Below are positions 17,613 through 24,982 of a DNA stretch of 27,756 nucleotides, one piece after another. A program made the position numbers and the translations under genes. This stretch comes from VAZQ01 sp035263865. Lineage in GTDB: Bacteria; Pseudomonadota; Alphaproteobacteria; Rhizobiales; Xanthobacteraceae. The DNA lies in assembly GCA_035263865.1 (NCBI GenBank), contig DATFQX010000359.1, forward strand, positions 1 to 27,756. Direction: 5' to 3'. The first letter of the stretch is position 1; every line of letters begins with the position of its first letter. The notes beneath the pieces were generated by a model. That model was not told where the DNA came from. It ran no database searches and saw nothing but the letters and a program-made list of their open reading frames with translations.

Positions 17613-17753
17613 ATGACATTACGTGCGAATTGGCGCGGTTGTCGCCGGCAAGCGTCGTCGATCTTCTCTGCCGCCGCCGCGCTAGCGGCCGCTGCCGCGC
17701 GGGATTGCATCCGTTTCAGGCCCGCTGCGGCACAATGCAAGCGTACGAGTTGA
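17613..17753 (+). CDS. Possible 46-residue leader ORF just upstream of ligD
   Basis: ATG 17613, with GGGAG at 17598-17602, opens a 46-codon frame ending in TGA at 17751-17753, three bases before the GTG of ligD. The product begins MTLRANWRGCRRQASSIFSA and has an Ala-rich middle. It could be a translationally coupled leader peptide or chance. No family recognised. The rest of the 329-base dxs-ligD intergenic region (17428-17756) shows no other gene. Confidence 0.25.
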   Translation: MTLRANWRGCRRQASSIFSAAAALAAAAARDCIRFRPAAAQCKRTS

Positions 17754-17756
17754 GCA

Positions 17757-20471
17757 GTGAGCCTTCAGGTCTATCGCCGGAAACGCAAGTTCGACGTCAC
17801 GCCGGAGCCGCGGGGACGCGTGCACCGCGCGGAAAAACATCAGTTCGTCATCCAGAAGCATGCGGCGCGGCGGTTGCATTACGACCTGCGGCTGGAGCTC
17901 GGCGGTGTGATGAAGAGCTGGGCCGTGACGCGTGGCCCAAGCCTCGTTCCGGGCGAAAAACGCCTTGCGGTCCACGTCGAAGATCATCCGATCGAATACA
18001 ACGCATTCGAGGGGACCATTCCGGAGGGGGAATACGGCGCCGGCACGGTGATGATGTGGGATCGCGGGCGCTGGTATCCGGAGGGCGATCCTTACGCTGG
18101 ATACAAGAAAGGCCACCTGGATTTCAGCCTCGATGGCAAGAAGCTGCACGGACGCTGGCATCTCGTGCGCATGCACGGCAGAGCAGGAGAGAAAAAGGAG
18201 CCGTGGCTTCTGATCAAATCCAAGGACGAGGACGCGCGCAGCGCGAGCGATCCGGATATTCTCGAGGAGGCGCCGCTGTCGGTGGTCAGCGGCCGCCCGA
18301 TGTCCGAAATCGCCGAAGGCAAGGGGGGCAAGCGGGTTTGGCACTCCGATAAAAGCGTGAAGGAGAACGTCAAGGCTGGCGCAACGAAGGGTCATGCCGT
18401 CTTGCCGCGCGCGAACGCGCAGAAAACTTCGCAAGAGCGTGCGCGCGGTCCGCGCGATCGCCGCGCAGCGAAGCGAACGGGCAAGAGCAACGCCAACGGG
18501 AGCGAGCAGAAGGATCGGCCGCCGCACGGCGCGCGCTTGCCCGAGTTCGTACCGCCGTCGCTCGCCACTTTGCACGACATTGCACCAAGCGGCGGCGGGT
18601 GGGCGCACGAGATCAAGTTCGACGGCTATCGCATCCAGGCTCGGCTCGATCACGGCAAGGTCCGCTTGCTGACCCGCAAAGGCCTCGATTGGAAGGAAAA
18701 ATTCCCCAACATCGCCGCCGCGGTTGCCAAGCTTCCTGCGCGTATCGCGCTGATCGACGGCGAGGTCGTGGTCGAGGACGAAAACGGCGTTTCGAGTTTT
18801 TCCGAGCTGCAGGCGGCGCTCAAGTCACGCGAGCGGGAACGCTTCGTCTATTACGTCTTTGATCTTCTGCATCTCGACGGCCGCGATTTGATGAACCTGC
18901 CGCTGATCGAGCGCAAGTCGGAACTCGCGCGGCTGCTCACAAGGGGGAAAGGCGGACCCGTCAAATACAGCGAACACTTTGAGGACGAAGGCCCGGCGGT
19001 GCTGCGACACGCTTGCCAGATGGGACTTGAAGGCATCGTCTCAAAGCGGGTCGATGCGCCTTATCGCAGCGGACGCTCGGAGAGCTTCATCAAGACGAAA
19101 TGCTCCAATGCTCAGGAGTTGGTGGTCGGCGGCTATTCACCCTCGACCGTCCTGCCGCGAGCGATTGGCGCATTGGCGGTGGGTCATTACGATGATGGCC
19201 GCCTCGTCTATGCGGGCCGCGTCGGCACTGGCTACACGCGAGCGCTGGCGCGCGATTTGTGGAAGCGGCTGCATCCGCTGGAGCGGGCGGCGCCGCCCTT
19301 CGACCAAATCCCCCGCGACGAGGCGCGCCGCTCCGATATCCGCTGGGTCGAACCCAAGACGGTGATCGAGGCGAATTTGCGCGGCTGGACCGCGGATGGG
19401 TTCGTGCGCCAGGCGGCGTTCAAAGGCGTGCGCGAGGATAAGCCGCCGCAGGAGGTCGTGCGGGAGAAACCGGCGAAGACAGCGGGCAAGGGCGCAGGGG
19501 CCGCACCAACGGTCGCAGCGGAGACGGCGAAGGCGATGACGAGAACGTCAAAAACGAGGGCGCGAGCGAGCGCTACCAAGGCTGCAAGCCGCCAGCTGAG
19601 CGGTGGGGAGGTGCGCTTCACCCATCCCGACCGCGTTTATTGGCCCGGTGAGGGCACCACCAAGCAGGATTTGGCGGACTACTATCGTTCGGTCTGGGAT
19701 TGGATGGCGCCGCATTTCATCAACCGGCCGCTTGCGCTCGTGCGCTGTCCCGACGGGACGAGCGGCCAGTGCTTCTTCCAAAAGCATGCCTCGGCCGGTC
19801 TCACCGAGAAAAATCTCCGCACGGTCATCGATCGCAACCGGCGGCAGGTGATCGCGGTCGAAGACCTCGATGGCGTGCTCTCCCTCGTACAGGCGGGCGT
19901 TCTCGAACTGCACGTGCGCGGATCGACGATCGATCGGCTCGATATTTGCAACCGCATCGTCTTTGACATCGATCCCGGCGAGGGCGTTGCATGGGCCGGC
20001 ATCGTGGCGGCGGCGCGCGACGTGCGCGAACGGCTTGCCGCACTCGATCTGCAGAGCTTTGTCAAGCTTTCCGGCGGCAAGGGCCTCCACGTCGTCCTGC
20101 CCATCGACGGGGCCGATTGGCGCACCACCAAGAACTTCGCGCAGGCGGTGGCGATGGCAATGACGGCCGACGATCCCAAGCGATACGTTGCCAAAATCAC
20201 GAAATCGCTGCGCAAGGGAAAAATCTTCGTCGACTATCTGCGCAACTCATTGGAGCAGACGGCCGTTGCGGCGTACTCGACGCGCGCCCGCGCGGGCGCG
20301 GCTGTCTCCGCACCGGTGACGTGGGAAGAGCTGGGCCGCACCAAGAGCGGCAATCAATACACGCTGCTCAACCTGGGTCGCCGCCTGAGCGGGCTCAAGC
20401 AAGACCCGTGGAAGGACGTCGGGCGGCTGAAGCAGCGCTTGCCCGATCTGCGGACGCTGCGAGGGCGGTGA
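17757..20471 (+). CDS. ligD: DNA ligase D (phosphoesterase-ligase-polymerase)
   Basis: A 904-residue, complete three-domain LigD for bacterial non-homologous end joining. Residues about 25-185 are the 3'-phosphoesterase domain (FVIQKHAARRLHYDLRLE, GTIPEGEYGAGTV). A charged Lys/Arg linker covers about 190-260. The ATP-dependent ligase domain is about 262-570, with the adenylated lysine Lys287 in EIKFDGYR and the later EGIVSKR motif. A second linker at about 575-610 leads to the primase-like polymerase domain (about 615-895: HPDRVYWPGEG, FQKHA, metal-binding FDIDPGEG, SGGKGLHVVLP). The order PE-LIG-POL is found in other Hyphomicrobiales. The GTG start at 17757 has only a weak ribosome binding site and may be coupled to the ORF before it. 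Its partner Ku is not encoded in the window. Confidence 0.96.
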   Translation: MSLQVYRRKRKFDVTPEPRGRVHRAEKHQFVIQKHAARRLHYDLRLELGGVMKSWAVTRGPSLVPGEKRLAVHVEDHPIEYNAFEGTIPEGEYGAGTVMMWDRGRWYPEGDPYAGYKKGHLDFSLDGKKLHGRWHLVRMHGRAGEKKEPWLLIKSKDEDARSASDPDILEEAPLSVVSGRPMSEIAEGKGGKRVWHSDKSVKENVKAGATKGHAVLPRANAQKTSQERARGPRDRRAAKRTGKSNANGSEQKDRPPHGARLPEFVPPSLATLHDIAPSGGGWAHEIKFDGYRIQARLDHGKVRLLTRKGLDWKEKFPNIAAAVAKLPARIALIDGEVVVEDENGVSSFSELQAALKSRERERFVYYVFDLLHLDGRDLMNLPLIERKSELARLLTRGKGGPVKYSEHFEDEGPAVLRHACQMGLEGIVSKRVDAPYRSGRSESFIKTKCSNAQELVVGGYSPSTVLPRAIGALAVGHYDDGRLVYAGRVGTGYTRALARDLWKRLHPLERAAPPFDQIPRDEARRSDIRWVEPKTVIEANLRGWTADGFVRQAAFKGVREDKPPQEVVREKPAKTAGKGAGAAPTVAAETAKAMTRTSKTRARASATKAASRQLSGGEVRFTHPDRVYWPGEGTTKQDLADYYRSVWDWMAPHFINRPLALVRCPDGTSGQCFFQKHASAGLTEKNLRTVIDRNRRQVIAVEDLDGVLSLVQAGVLELHVRGSTIDRLDICNRIVFDIDPGEGVAWAGIVAAARDVRERLAALDLQSFVKLSGGKGLHVVLPIDGADWRTTKNFAQAVAMAMTADDPKRYVAKITKSLRKGKIFVDYLRNSLEQTAVAAYSTRARAGAAVSAPVTWEELGRTKSGNQYTLLNLGRRLSGLKQDPWKDVGRLKQRLPDLRTLRGR

Positions 20472-20514
20472 GGCTGGAACAGCCGCGCTTCCAATCTCAT
20501 TTGCAGGATGGTCT

Positions 20515-20530
20515 CCCCGCGCAAGCGGGG
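20515..20530. repeat. Palindromic repeat unit, CCCCGC-GCAA-GCGGGG
   Basis: A 6-bp stem with a GCAA tetraloop lies in the context GATGGTCTCCCCGC...GGGGATCCA, just after the ligD stop. Sequences of this form are common dispersed intergenic palindromes in Bradyrhizobium and Rhodopseudomonas relatives (from memory, not searched). Confidence 0.55.
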
Positions 20531-20572
20531 ATCCAAGCTGCGGACCGTAGCTCTGGGTTCCCGCAACGGGGT

Positions 20573-20596
20573 CCCCGCGACGCAAGCGTCGCGGGG
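20573..20596. terminator. Strong hairpin between convergent ligD and xseB
   Basis: CCCCGCGACGC (20573-20583) and GCGTCGCGGGG (20586-20596) form a perfect 11-bp inverted repeat with an AA loop. GGGG at 20568-20571 and CCCC at 20599-20602 can extend the stem after a small internal loop. It lies between the ligD and xseB stop codons and could act as a bidirectional terminator, but it lacks a T-run and may instead be part of a REP-like repeat with the hairpin at 20515. Confidence 0.5.
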
Positions 20597-20631
20597 TGCC
20601 CCTCGCGGGGACGAACGGAGAGGGAGTGAAA

Positions 20632-20889
20632 TCAGCTTGAGCTGACGTCGAGGGGCTCGGTTCCGGTCGGCTTGCCGGCGGCATCGAGCGTGATCTTCTC
20701 CACGCGGGCCTCGGCCTGCCGCAACAACTCCTCGCAGCGGCGCTTGAGCGCCTCGCCGCGCTCATAGATCGCGACCGACTCCTCGAGCGGCACCTTGCCC
20801 TCCTCGAGCCGCTTGACGATGGATTCGAGCTCCTCGATGGCCCGTTCGAAGGGCAGGCGGTTGACGTCGGAATGCACTTTGTCGGCCAT
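20632..20889 (-). CDS. xseB: Exodeoxyribonuclease VII small subunit
   Basis: An 85-residue XseB. The signature PFERAIEELESIVKRLEEGK is followed by PLEESVAIYERGEALKRRCE, a predominantly helical coiled-coil protein of the expected length. It binds the large subunit XseA (not in the window) to form the nuclease that degrades single-stranded DNA to oligonucleotides. The ATG at 20889 has no strong ribosome binding site. In many alphaproteobacteria xseB lies directly upstream of dxs; here ligD separates them. Two palindromes lie upstream at 20911-20924 and 20933-20947. Confidence 0.95.
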   Translation of the reverse strand: MADKVHSDVNRLPFERAIEELESIVKRLEEGKVPLEESVAIYERGEALKRRCEELLRQAEARVEKITLDAAGKPTGTEPLDVSSS

Positions 20890-20910
20890 GAGCGGGTCCC
20901 GCTGAGTCGC

Positions 20911-20924
20911 ACACTATATAGTGT
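20911..20924. promoter_or_regulatory. 14-bp perfect palindrome upstream of xseB
   Basis: ACACTATATAGTGT is a perfect palindrome 22 bases upstream of the xseB start, and its centre TATATA could also be the -10 box. A second inverted repeat, AGAGTGG-A-CCACTCT at 20933-20947, lies just upstream. Together they look like an operator region, but no regulator can be named. Confidence 0.4.
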
Positions 20925-20962
20925 AGTCTGAGAGAGTGGACCACTCTTCGCGAAGATGATGG

Positions 20963-20985
20963 ATTGCCGGGTCAAGCCCGGCAAT
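20963..20985. repeat. REP-like palindrome ATTGCCGGG-TCAAG-CCCGGCAAT
   Basis: A perfect 9-bp inverted repeat with a 5-base loop in the context GATGATGGATTGCC...GGCAATGACGG. This form is a familiar dispersed intergenic repeat in Bradyrhizobium-type genomes (from memory). It lies between xseB and the deacetylase-family gene. Confidence 0.6.
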
Positions 20986-21031
20986 GACGGCCTCGGGTGA
21001 ACAGCGAAAATCGCCTAGAGCGGGGGGCTTG

Positions 21032-21961
21032 TTAGCCCTGCATCAGCGCGGTGACGTGCGCGGCGACCGAATTCGCCAACCCTTCGAGGTCGTAGCCGCC
21101 CTCGAGCACCGAGACGACGCGTCCGTTGGCGCTCGCATGCGCGACCTCCATGAGCTTGCGCGTCGCCCAATTGAAATCGGCCTCGAGCAGATTGAGGTTG
21201 GCGAGCGGATCGCGCATGTGCGCGTCGAAGCCAGCGGAGATCACGAGCAAGTCCGGCCGGAAATCTCGCAAACGTGGCAGAATGACCGTCTCGAAGGCAG
21301 CACGAAATGCTTCTCCGCCATCCCCCGGGCGCAGCGGCGCGTTGACGATCGTGTTGTGCTCGCCGCGCTCGCTCGTCGCGCCGGTTCCTGGATAGAGCGG
21401 CATCTGATGGGTCGAGCCGTACATCACGCTGCGGTCCGACCAAAAAATGTCTTGTGAGCCGTTGCCATGGTGCACGTCGAAGTCGACGACGGCCGCGCGC
21501 TCGATGCCATGCTCTTTTTGCGCGTAGCGGGCAGCGATGGCCGCGTTGTTGAAAAGGCAAAATCCCATGGGACGCGCGGTCTCGGTGTGGTGGCCCGGTG
21601 GGCGCGTGGCGACGAATGCGTTCGCCACCTTGCCCGCCATCACTTCATCGACCGCGTGCACGGCGCCGCCGGCCGCGCGCAAAGCAGCCTCAAAGCTTCC
21701 GGGCGACATGGTGGTATCGGCATCGAGCCCGATCACGCCCTCTTTTGGCGTCGCGTCGCGCACCGCGGTGACATAGTCCATGGGGTGGCAGAGCGCGATC
21801 GTTTCGAGCGCCGCTGCCGGCGCCTCGATGCGCACAAGGTCCCGGAACCGCTCGTGCGCAAGCGCGCGCTCGATCGCGCGCAGCCGATCGGGGCGCTCGG
21901 GATGGCCTGCAGGGGTGAGGTGCTTGAGACAGGCGGGATGGGTGATGAGAAGGGTCGGCAT
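21032..21961 (-). CDS. Histone deacetylase family protein (AcuC/HDAC-like amidohydrolase)
   Basis: A 309-residue zinc hydrolase of the HDAC / acetoin-utilisation / acetylpolyamine amidohydrolase superfamily. From ATG 21961 the catalytic His pair is in RPPGHHTE (His124/125), the zinc ligands are Asp162 and His164 in DFDVHHGNG, the third ligand is Asp246 in SAGFDAH, and the catalytic Tyr is in LEGGYDLEGL near residue 292. The N-terminus LLITHPACLKH ... GHPERPDRL is typical. A TTG at 22006 would extend it into the preceding gene; the ATG is preferred. The substrate (acetyl-lysine protein, polyamine or other amide) cannot be told. It lies 28 bases after the SDR gene and is probably cotranscribed with it. 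Confidence 0.93.
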   Translation of the reverse strand: MPTLLITHPACLKHLTPAGHPERPDRLRAIERALAHERFRDLVRIEAPAAALETIALCHPMDYVTAVRDATPKEGVIGLDADTTMSPGSFEAALRAAGGAVHAVDEVMAGKVANAFVATRPPGHHTETARPMGFCLFNNAAIAARYAQKEHGIERAAVVDFDVHHGNGSQDIFWSDRSVMYGSTHQMPLYPGTGATSERGEHNTIVNAPLRPGDGGEAFRAAFETVILPRLRDFRPDLLVISAGFDAHMRDPLANLNLLEADFNWATRKLMEVAHASANGRVVSVLEGGYDLEGLANSVAAHVTALMQG

Positions 21962-21989
21962 AACGCTTATCCGGGAAACGGATCCATGT

Positions 21990-22856
21990 TTACCTTTCGC
22001 CTGCAACGCTCACCCCTGGCGGCGGCCCCGCCTTGTCGGGCACGAAGAAGGTTGGCGCGAGCGGCTCGCCGGCGTCCACGCGATATTTCTCGAAGTCGGT
22101 GACGCCCTCGGCGGCGAGAAAGGTGTCGTCGATCAGAAAATGACCGGTGAAGCTGCGTGCCGGTTTCTGGAACACGAGATAGGCCGCATCCGCGAGGATT
22201 TCGGGTGTGCGCGACATCCGCATCACCCGCTCGCCGCCGAGCAGGTTCTTGATTGCCGAGGTCGCAATGGTCGTGCGTGGCCACAGTGCATTCACGGCGA
22301 TACCTTTGTCGCGCAGCTCGCCCGCGAGACCCAGCACGACGAGGCTCATACCGTACTTGGCAATCGAATAGGCCGTGCTGCCCGCAAACCACTTTTCCCG
22401 CATGTCGAGCGGCGGTGAATTCATCAAAATGTGGGGGTTCTCCGCTTTCTCGAGATGCGGAATGGCATATTTCGAGACCATGAAAGTGCCGCGCGTGTTG
22501 ATCTGATGCATCAGGTCGAAGCGGCGCATGTCGGTCTCCACGACCGGCGTGCGCTGAACGGCGCTGGCATTGTTAACAACGATGTCGAGCCGGCCGAACG
22601 TTGTGACGGCCTGCTCGATCGCGCCTTTCACCTGCGCTTCGTCGCGCACGTCGACCACGAGCGGCAGCGCGTTACCGCCGACGCGTGTGATCTCGTCGGC
22701 GGCGGTGAAGATCGTGCCCGGTAGCTTGGGATGCGGCTTGTCGGTCTTGGCCTGGATCACGATGTTGGCGCCGTCGCGCGCCGCGCGCAATGCGATTGCA
22801 AGGCCGATGCCGCGCGATGCGCCGGTGATGAACAAGGTGCGGCCTTTGAGTGTCAT
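21990..22856 (-). CDS. SDR family oxidoreductase, HSDL2-like
   Basis: A 288-residue short-chain dehydrogenase: cofactor motif TGASRGIG at residues 11-18, NNAS at 95-98, and catalytic Tyr163/Lys167 in STAYSIAKYG. The long loop KTDKPHPKLPGTIFTAADEI after the second strand and the C-terminal FLIDDTFLAAEGVTDFEKYR are characteristic of the HSDL2 / hydroxysteroid dehydrogenase-like 2 group, tied to fatty-acid or lipid metabolism. The ATG at 22856 has a GAGGGAT ribosome binding site. It follows the acyl-CoA dehydrogenase gene by 43 bases, which supports a role in acyl-CoA breakdown, though the substrate is not known. Confidence 0.93.
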   Translation of the reverse strand: MTLKGRTLFITGASRGIGLAIALRAARDGANIVIQAKTDKPHPKLPGTIFTAADEITRVGGNALPLVVDVRDEAQVKGAIEQAVTTFGRLDIVVNNASAVQRTPVVETDMRRFDLMHQINTRGTFMVSKYAIPHLEKAENPHILMNSPPLDMREKWFAGSTAYSIAKYGMSLVVLGLAGELRDKGIAVNALWPRTTIATSAIKNLLGGERVMRMSRTPEILADAAYLVFQKPARSFTGHFLIDDTFLAAEGVTDFEKYRVDAGEPLAPTFFVPDKAGPPPGVSVAGER

Positions 22857-22899
22857 GATCCCTCAGTCGTTCCGGTCAGGCTCCGCCAAGGACGAATTT

Positions 22900-24675
22900 T
22901 CAGGCGAGCGCCGCGTCGGCGTCATTGACGCTGTCCGCCGCTTCGACGACGGTGCGCTCGAGGCTCTCGGCACCCACGGCCAGGTTCTCGGCGAAGAAGC
23001 GCGCGATCGCAATACGCCCCGCCGCATCGGCGCCATTGCCGCCAAGGCGTACCGCCGCAAGCGCCTCCTCGGCAAGGAGCGCGCCGCCGGCCGCCAGCGC
23101 GAACAGCCGCAGATAAGGTGTCGCCCCGGCCAGCGCCGCGAGGTCATTGCGCTGGCTGCCGAGGAGCCAATGGGTGGCGCGCTCCAAAGCCTCGGTCGCG
23201 TCCTGCAGCCGCACGCCGGTCCACCCGAAAGCCGGGTCGTTGACGGCGTTGACGGCTTCGACCGTGCGCTTGATCTCGCCGATATACGCCAGCACCGTCG
23301 CGCCGCCCGCAAGCGGTAGCTTGCGCGTCACGAGATCGATGGCCTGAATCCCATTGGTGCCTTCATAGATCGCCGCGATGCGCGCGTCGCGGTAGTACTG
23401 CGCGGCGCCGGTCTCTTCGATGTAGCCCATGCCGCCGTGGACCTGCACGCCGAGAGAGGCGACCTCGTTGCCGATGTCGGTCGCGAATGCCTTGGCAACG
23501 GGCGTGAGCAGCGAGGCGCGTTCGTGGGCGGACTCGCGCGCCGCTTCGTCCCCGCCGCGCTGCGCGCGATCGAGTGCGACTGCGGTGGCGTAGGAGAGCG
23601 CGCGCGCCGCACGCGTGAGTGCGCGCATGGTCAGCAGCATGCGCTTGACGTCGGGATGGACGATGATGGGACTTGCTCCGGACTCCACGCCGGGTGCGCG
23701 GCCTTGTTTGCGCTCGCGCGCGTAGGCGAGCGCCTGCTGGGTGGCGCGCTCGGCAATCGCGACGCCCTGCAGCGCGACCGACAGGCGGGCATGGTTCATC
23801 ATGGTGAACATGCAGGCCATGCCGTGGTTCTCCTCGCCGATGATAAAACCGGTGGCGCCGCCGCGGTCGCCATAGACCATGGTACAGGTCGGCGAGGCAT
23901 GAATGCCGAGCTTGTGCTCGATCGAGTGCGTGCGGACATCGTTTCGCTCACCGAGCGAACCGTCGGGATTGGGCAGGAATTTGGGCACTAGGAAGAGCGA
24001 GACGCCCTTCGTTCCCGGCGGCGCGTCAGGCAGCCGCGCCAGCACCAAATGGACGATGTTGTCGGTGAGATCGTGCTCGCCATAGGTGATGAAGATTTTC
24101 TGTCCGGTGATGCGATAGCTGCCGTCCGCCGTACGCTCGGCCCGAGTGCGCAAGGCGCCGACGTCGGAGCCGGCCTGCGGCTCGGTGAGCTGCATGGTGC
24201 CCATCCATTCGCCCGACACGAGCTTGGGCAGATAGGCGCGCTTGAGCGCCTCGCTGCCGTGCGCCACCAGCGCGTCGATTCCCGCCATGGTCAGAACAGG
24301 ACCAAGGCCGAAGGCCATCGCCGCCGAGTTCCACATTTCCAGACACGCGGCGTTGAGCGCATGCGGCAGATCCTGGCCGCCCCATTGCGCTGGGGCGGCG
24401 AGCGCGTTCCAGCCGGCTTTGGTCCAGGCGTGATAGGCCTCCTTCCATCCCTGTGGCGTCGTTACGGCGCCATCGCGAAAGTGCGCGCCCTCGCGGTCGC
24501 CGCGCACATTGAGCGGAGCGAGGATGTCGGTGGCCAACTTGCCCGCTTCGGTGAGCACTGCCTCGACCACGTCGCCGCTGAGGTCGCCATAGAGCCCGTC
24601 GGCCTGCGCCTGGGCGAAACCCGCCGCGTTGTTGAGCGCGAAGGAAATATCTGCAACCGGCGCCCGGTAGGTCAT
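22900..24675 (-). CDS. Acyl-CoA dehydrogenase with C-terminal extension (DmdC/FadE-like, about 590 residues)
   Basis: A 591-residue FAD-dependent acyl-CoA dehydrogenase of the long class. The FAD/substrate segment MQLTEPQAGSDVGALRTRAE is near residue 160. The glutamate-containing signature YEGTNGIQAIDLV lies around residue 430, preceded by VQVHGGMGYIEETGAAQYYR. A C-terminal domain of about 130 residues follows, as in 3-(methylthio)propanoyl-CoA dehydrogenase (DmdC) and related enzymes. The substrate cannot be assigned; many such proteins are general FadE-type enzymes. The ATG at 24675 follows GGGAAAG. It heads a minus-strand run with the HSDL2-like SDR, the deacetylase-family gene and xseB. 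Confidence 0.93.
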   Translation of the reverse strand: MTYRAPVADISFALNNAAGFAQAQADGLYGDLSGDVVEAVLTEAGKLATDILAPLNVRGDREGAHFRDGAVTTPQGWKEAYHAWTKAGWNALAAPAQWGGQDLPHALNAACLEMWNSAAMAFGLGPVLTMAGIDALVAHGSEALKRAYLPKLVSGEWMGTMQLTEPQAGSDVGALRTRAERTADGSYRITGQKIFITYGEHDLTDNIVHLVLARLPDAPPGTKGVSLFLVPKFLPNPDGSLGERNDVRTHSIEHKLGIHASPTCTMVYGDRGGATGFIIGEENHGMACMFTMMNHARLSVALQGVAIAERATQQALAYARERKQGRAPGVESGASPIIVHPDVKRMLLTMRALTRAARALSYATAVALDRAQRGGDEAARESAHERASLLTPVAKAFATDIGNEVASLGVQVHGGMGYIEETGAAQYYRDARIAAIYEGTNGIQAIDLVTRKLPLAGGATVLAYIGEIKRTVEAVNAVNDPAFGWTGVRLQDATEALERATHWLLGSQRNDLAALAGATPYLRLFALAAGGALLAEEALAAVRLGGNGADAAGRIAIARFFAENLAVGAESLERTVVEAADSVNDADAALA

Positions 24676-24825
24676 GTTGCTTTCCCGATGGGGATGCTTG
24701 TCTTCGCGGCCGAGCGCGCCCACCTGTGCGGAGCGCAGGCCGCCGTCCGCACCGAGGTGACTTGAAAGCTAATCTAACCCTGGCCATGCGCGGGTCAACG
24801 GCACGTGCGCCGGTGGAGGCCGCCG

Positions 24826-24854
24826 TTGATCGTCAACGTTGCGGCCGCTATGGT
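24826..24854 (+). promoter_or_regulatory. Candidate sigma-70 promoter for tRNA-Gln
   Basis: TTGATC at 24826-24831 and TATGGT at 24849-24854 are separated by 17 bases and lie about 33 bases upstream of the tRNA 5' end. Spacing and hexamers fit a housekeeping promoter. The rest of 24676-24886 shows no gene. Confidence 0.45.
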
Positions 24855-24886
24855 CCGCGCGCGCGGCGGCGCATTAAGGCGGCTGA

Positions 24887-24961
24887 TGGGGCGTAGCCAA
24901 GTGGTAAGGCAGCGGATTTTGATTCCGCCATTCGGAGGTTCGAGTCCTCCCGCCCCAGCCA
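24887..24961 (+). tRNA. tRNA-Gln (anticodon UUG)
   Basis: The acceptor arms TGGGGCG (24887-24893) and CGCCCCA (24951-24957) pair over 7 bp, followed by discriminator G and an encoded CCA. The D arm is GCCAAGTGGTAAGGC. The anticodon stem-loop GCGGA-TTTTGAT-TCCGC places TTG at 24919-24921. The T arm is GGAGG-TTCGAGT-CCTCC. All four arms are intact. An integrase remnant begins right after it, so its 3' end is the probable attachment site of an integrated element and has been regenerated by the insertion. Confidence 0.98.
24938..24961. other. Probable attachment site (attL side) at the tRNA-Gln 3' end
   Basis: The T-arm and 3' end of tRNA-Gln directly abut the integrase remnant, which reads toward the tRNA and stops 22 bases beyond it. 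This is the usual arrangement for tyrosine-recombinase elements that integrate into tRNA 3' ends. No second copy of this segment is seen between 24962 and 27756, so the other end would be outside the window. The exact core length is unknown. Confidence 0.4.
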
Positions 24962-24982
24962 GGATTTTCCGTCTCGCCCCAG

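Noticed and set aside
20515..20602. CRISPR-like appearance of repeated CG-rich palindromes
   Set aside because: The units are not identical direct repeats with regular spacers and no cas genes are present; they are inverted repeats.
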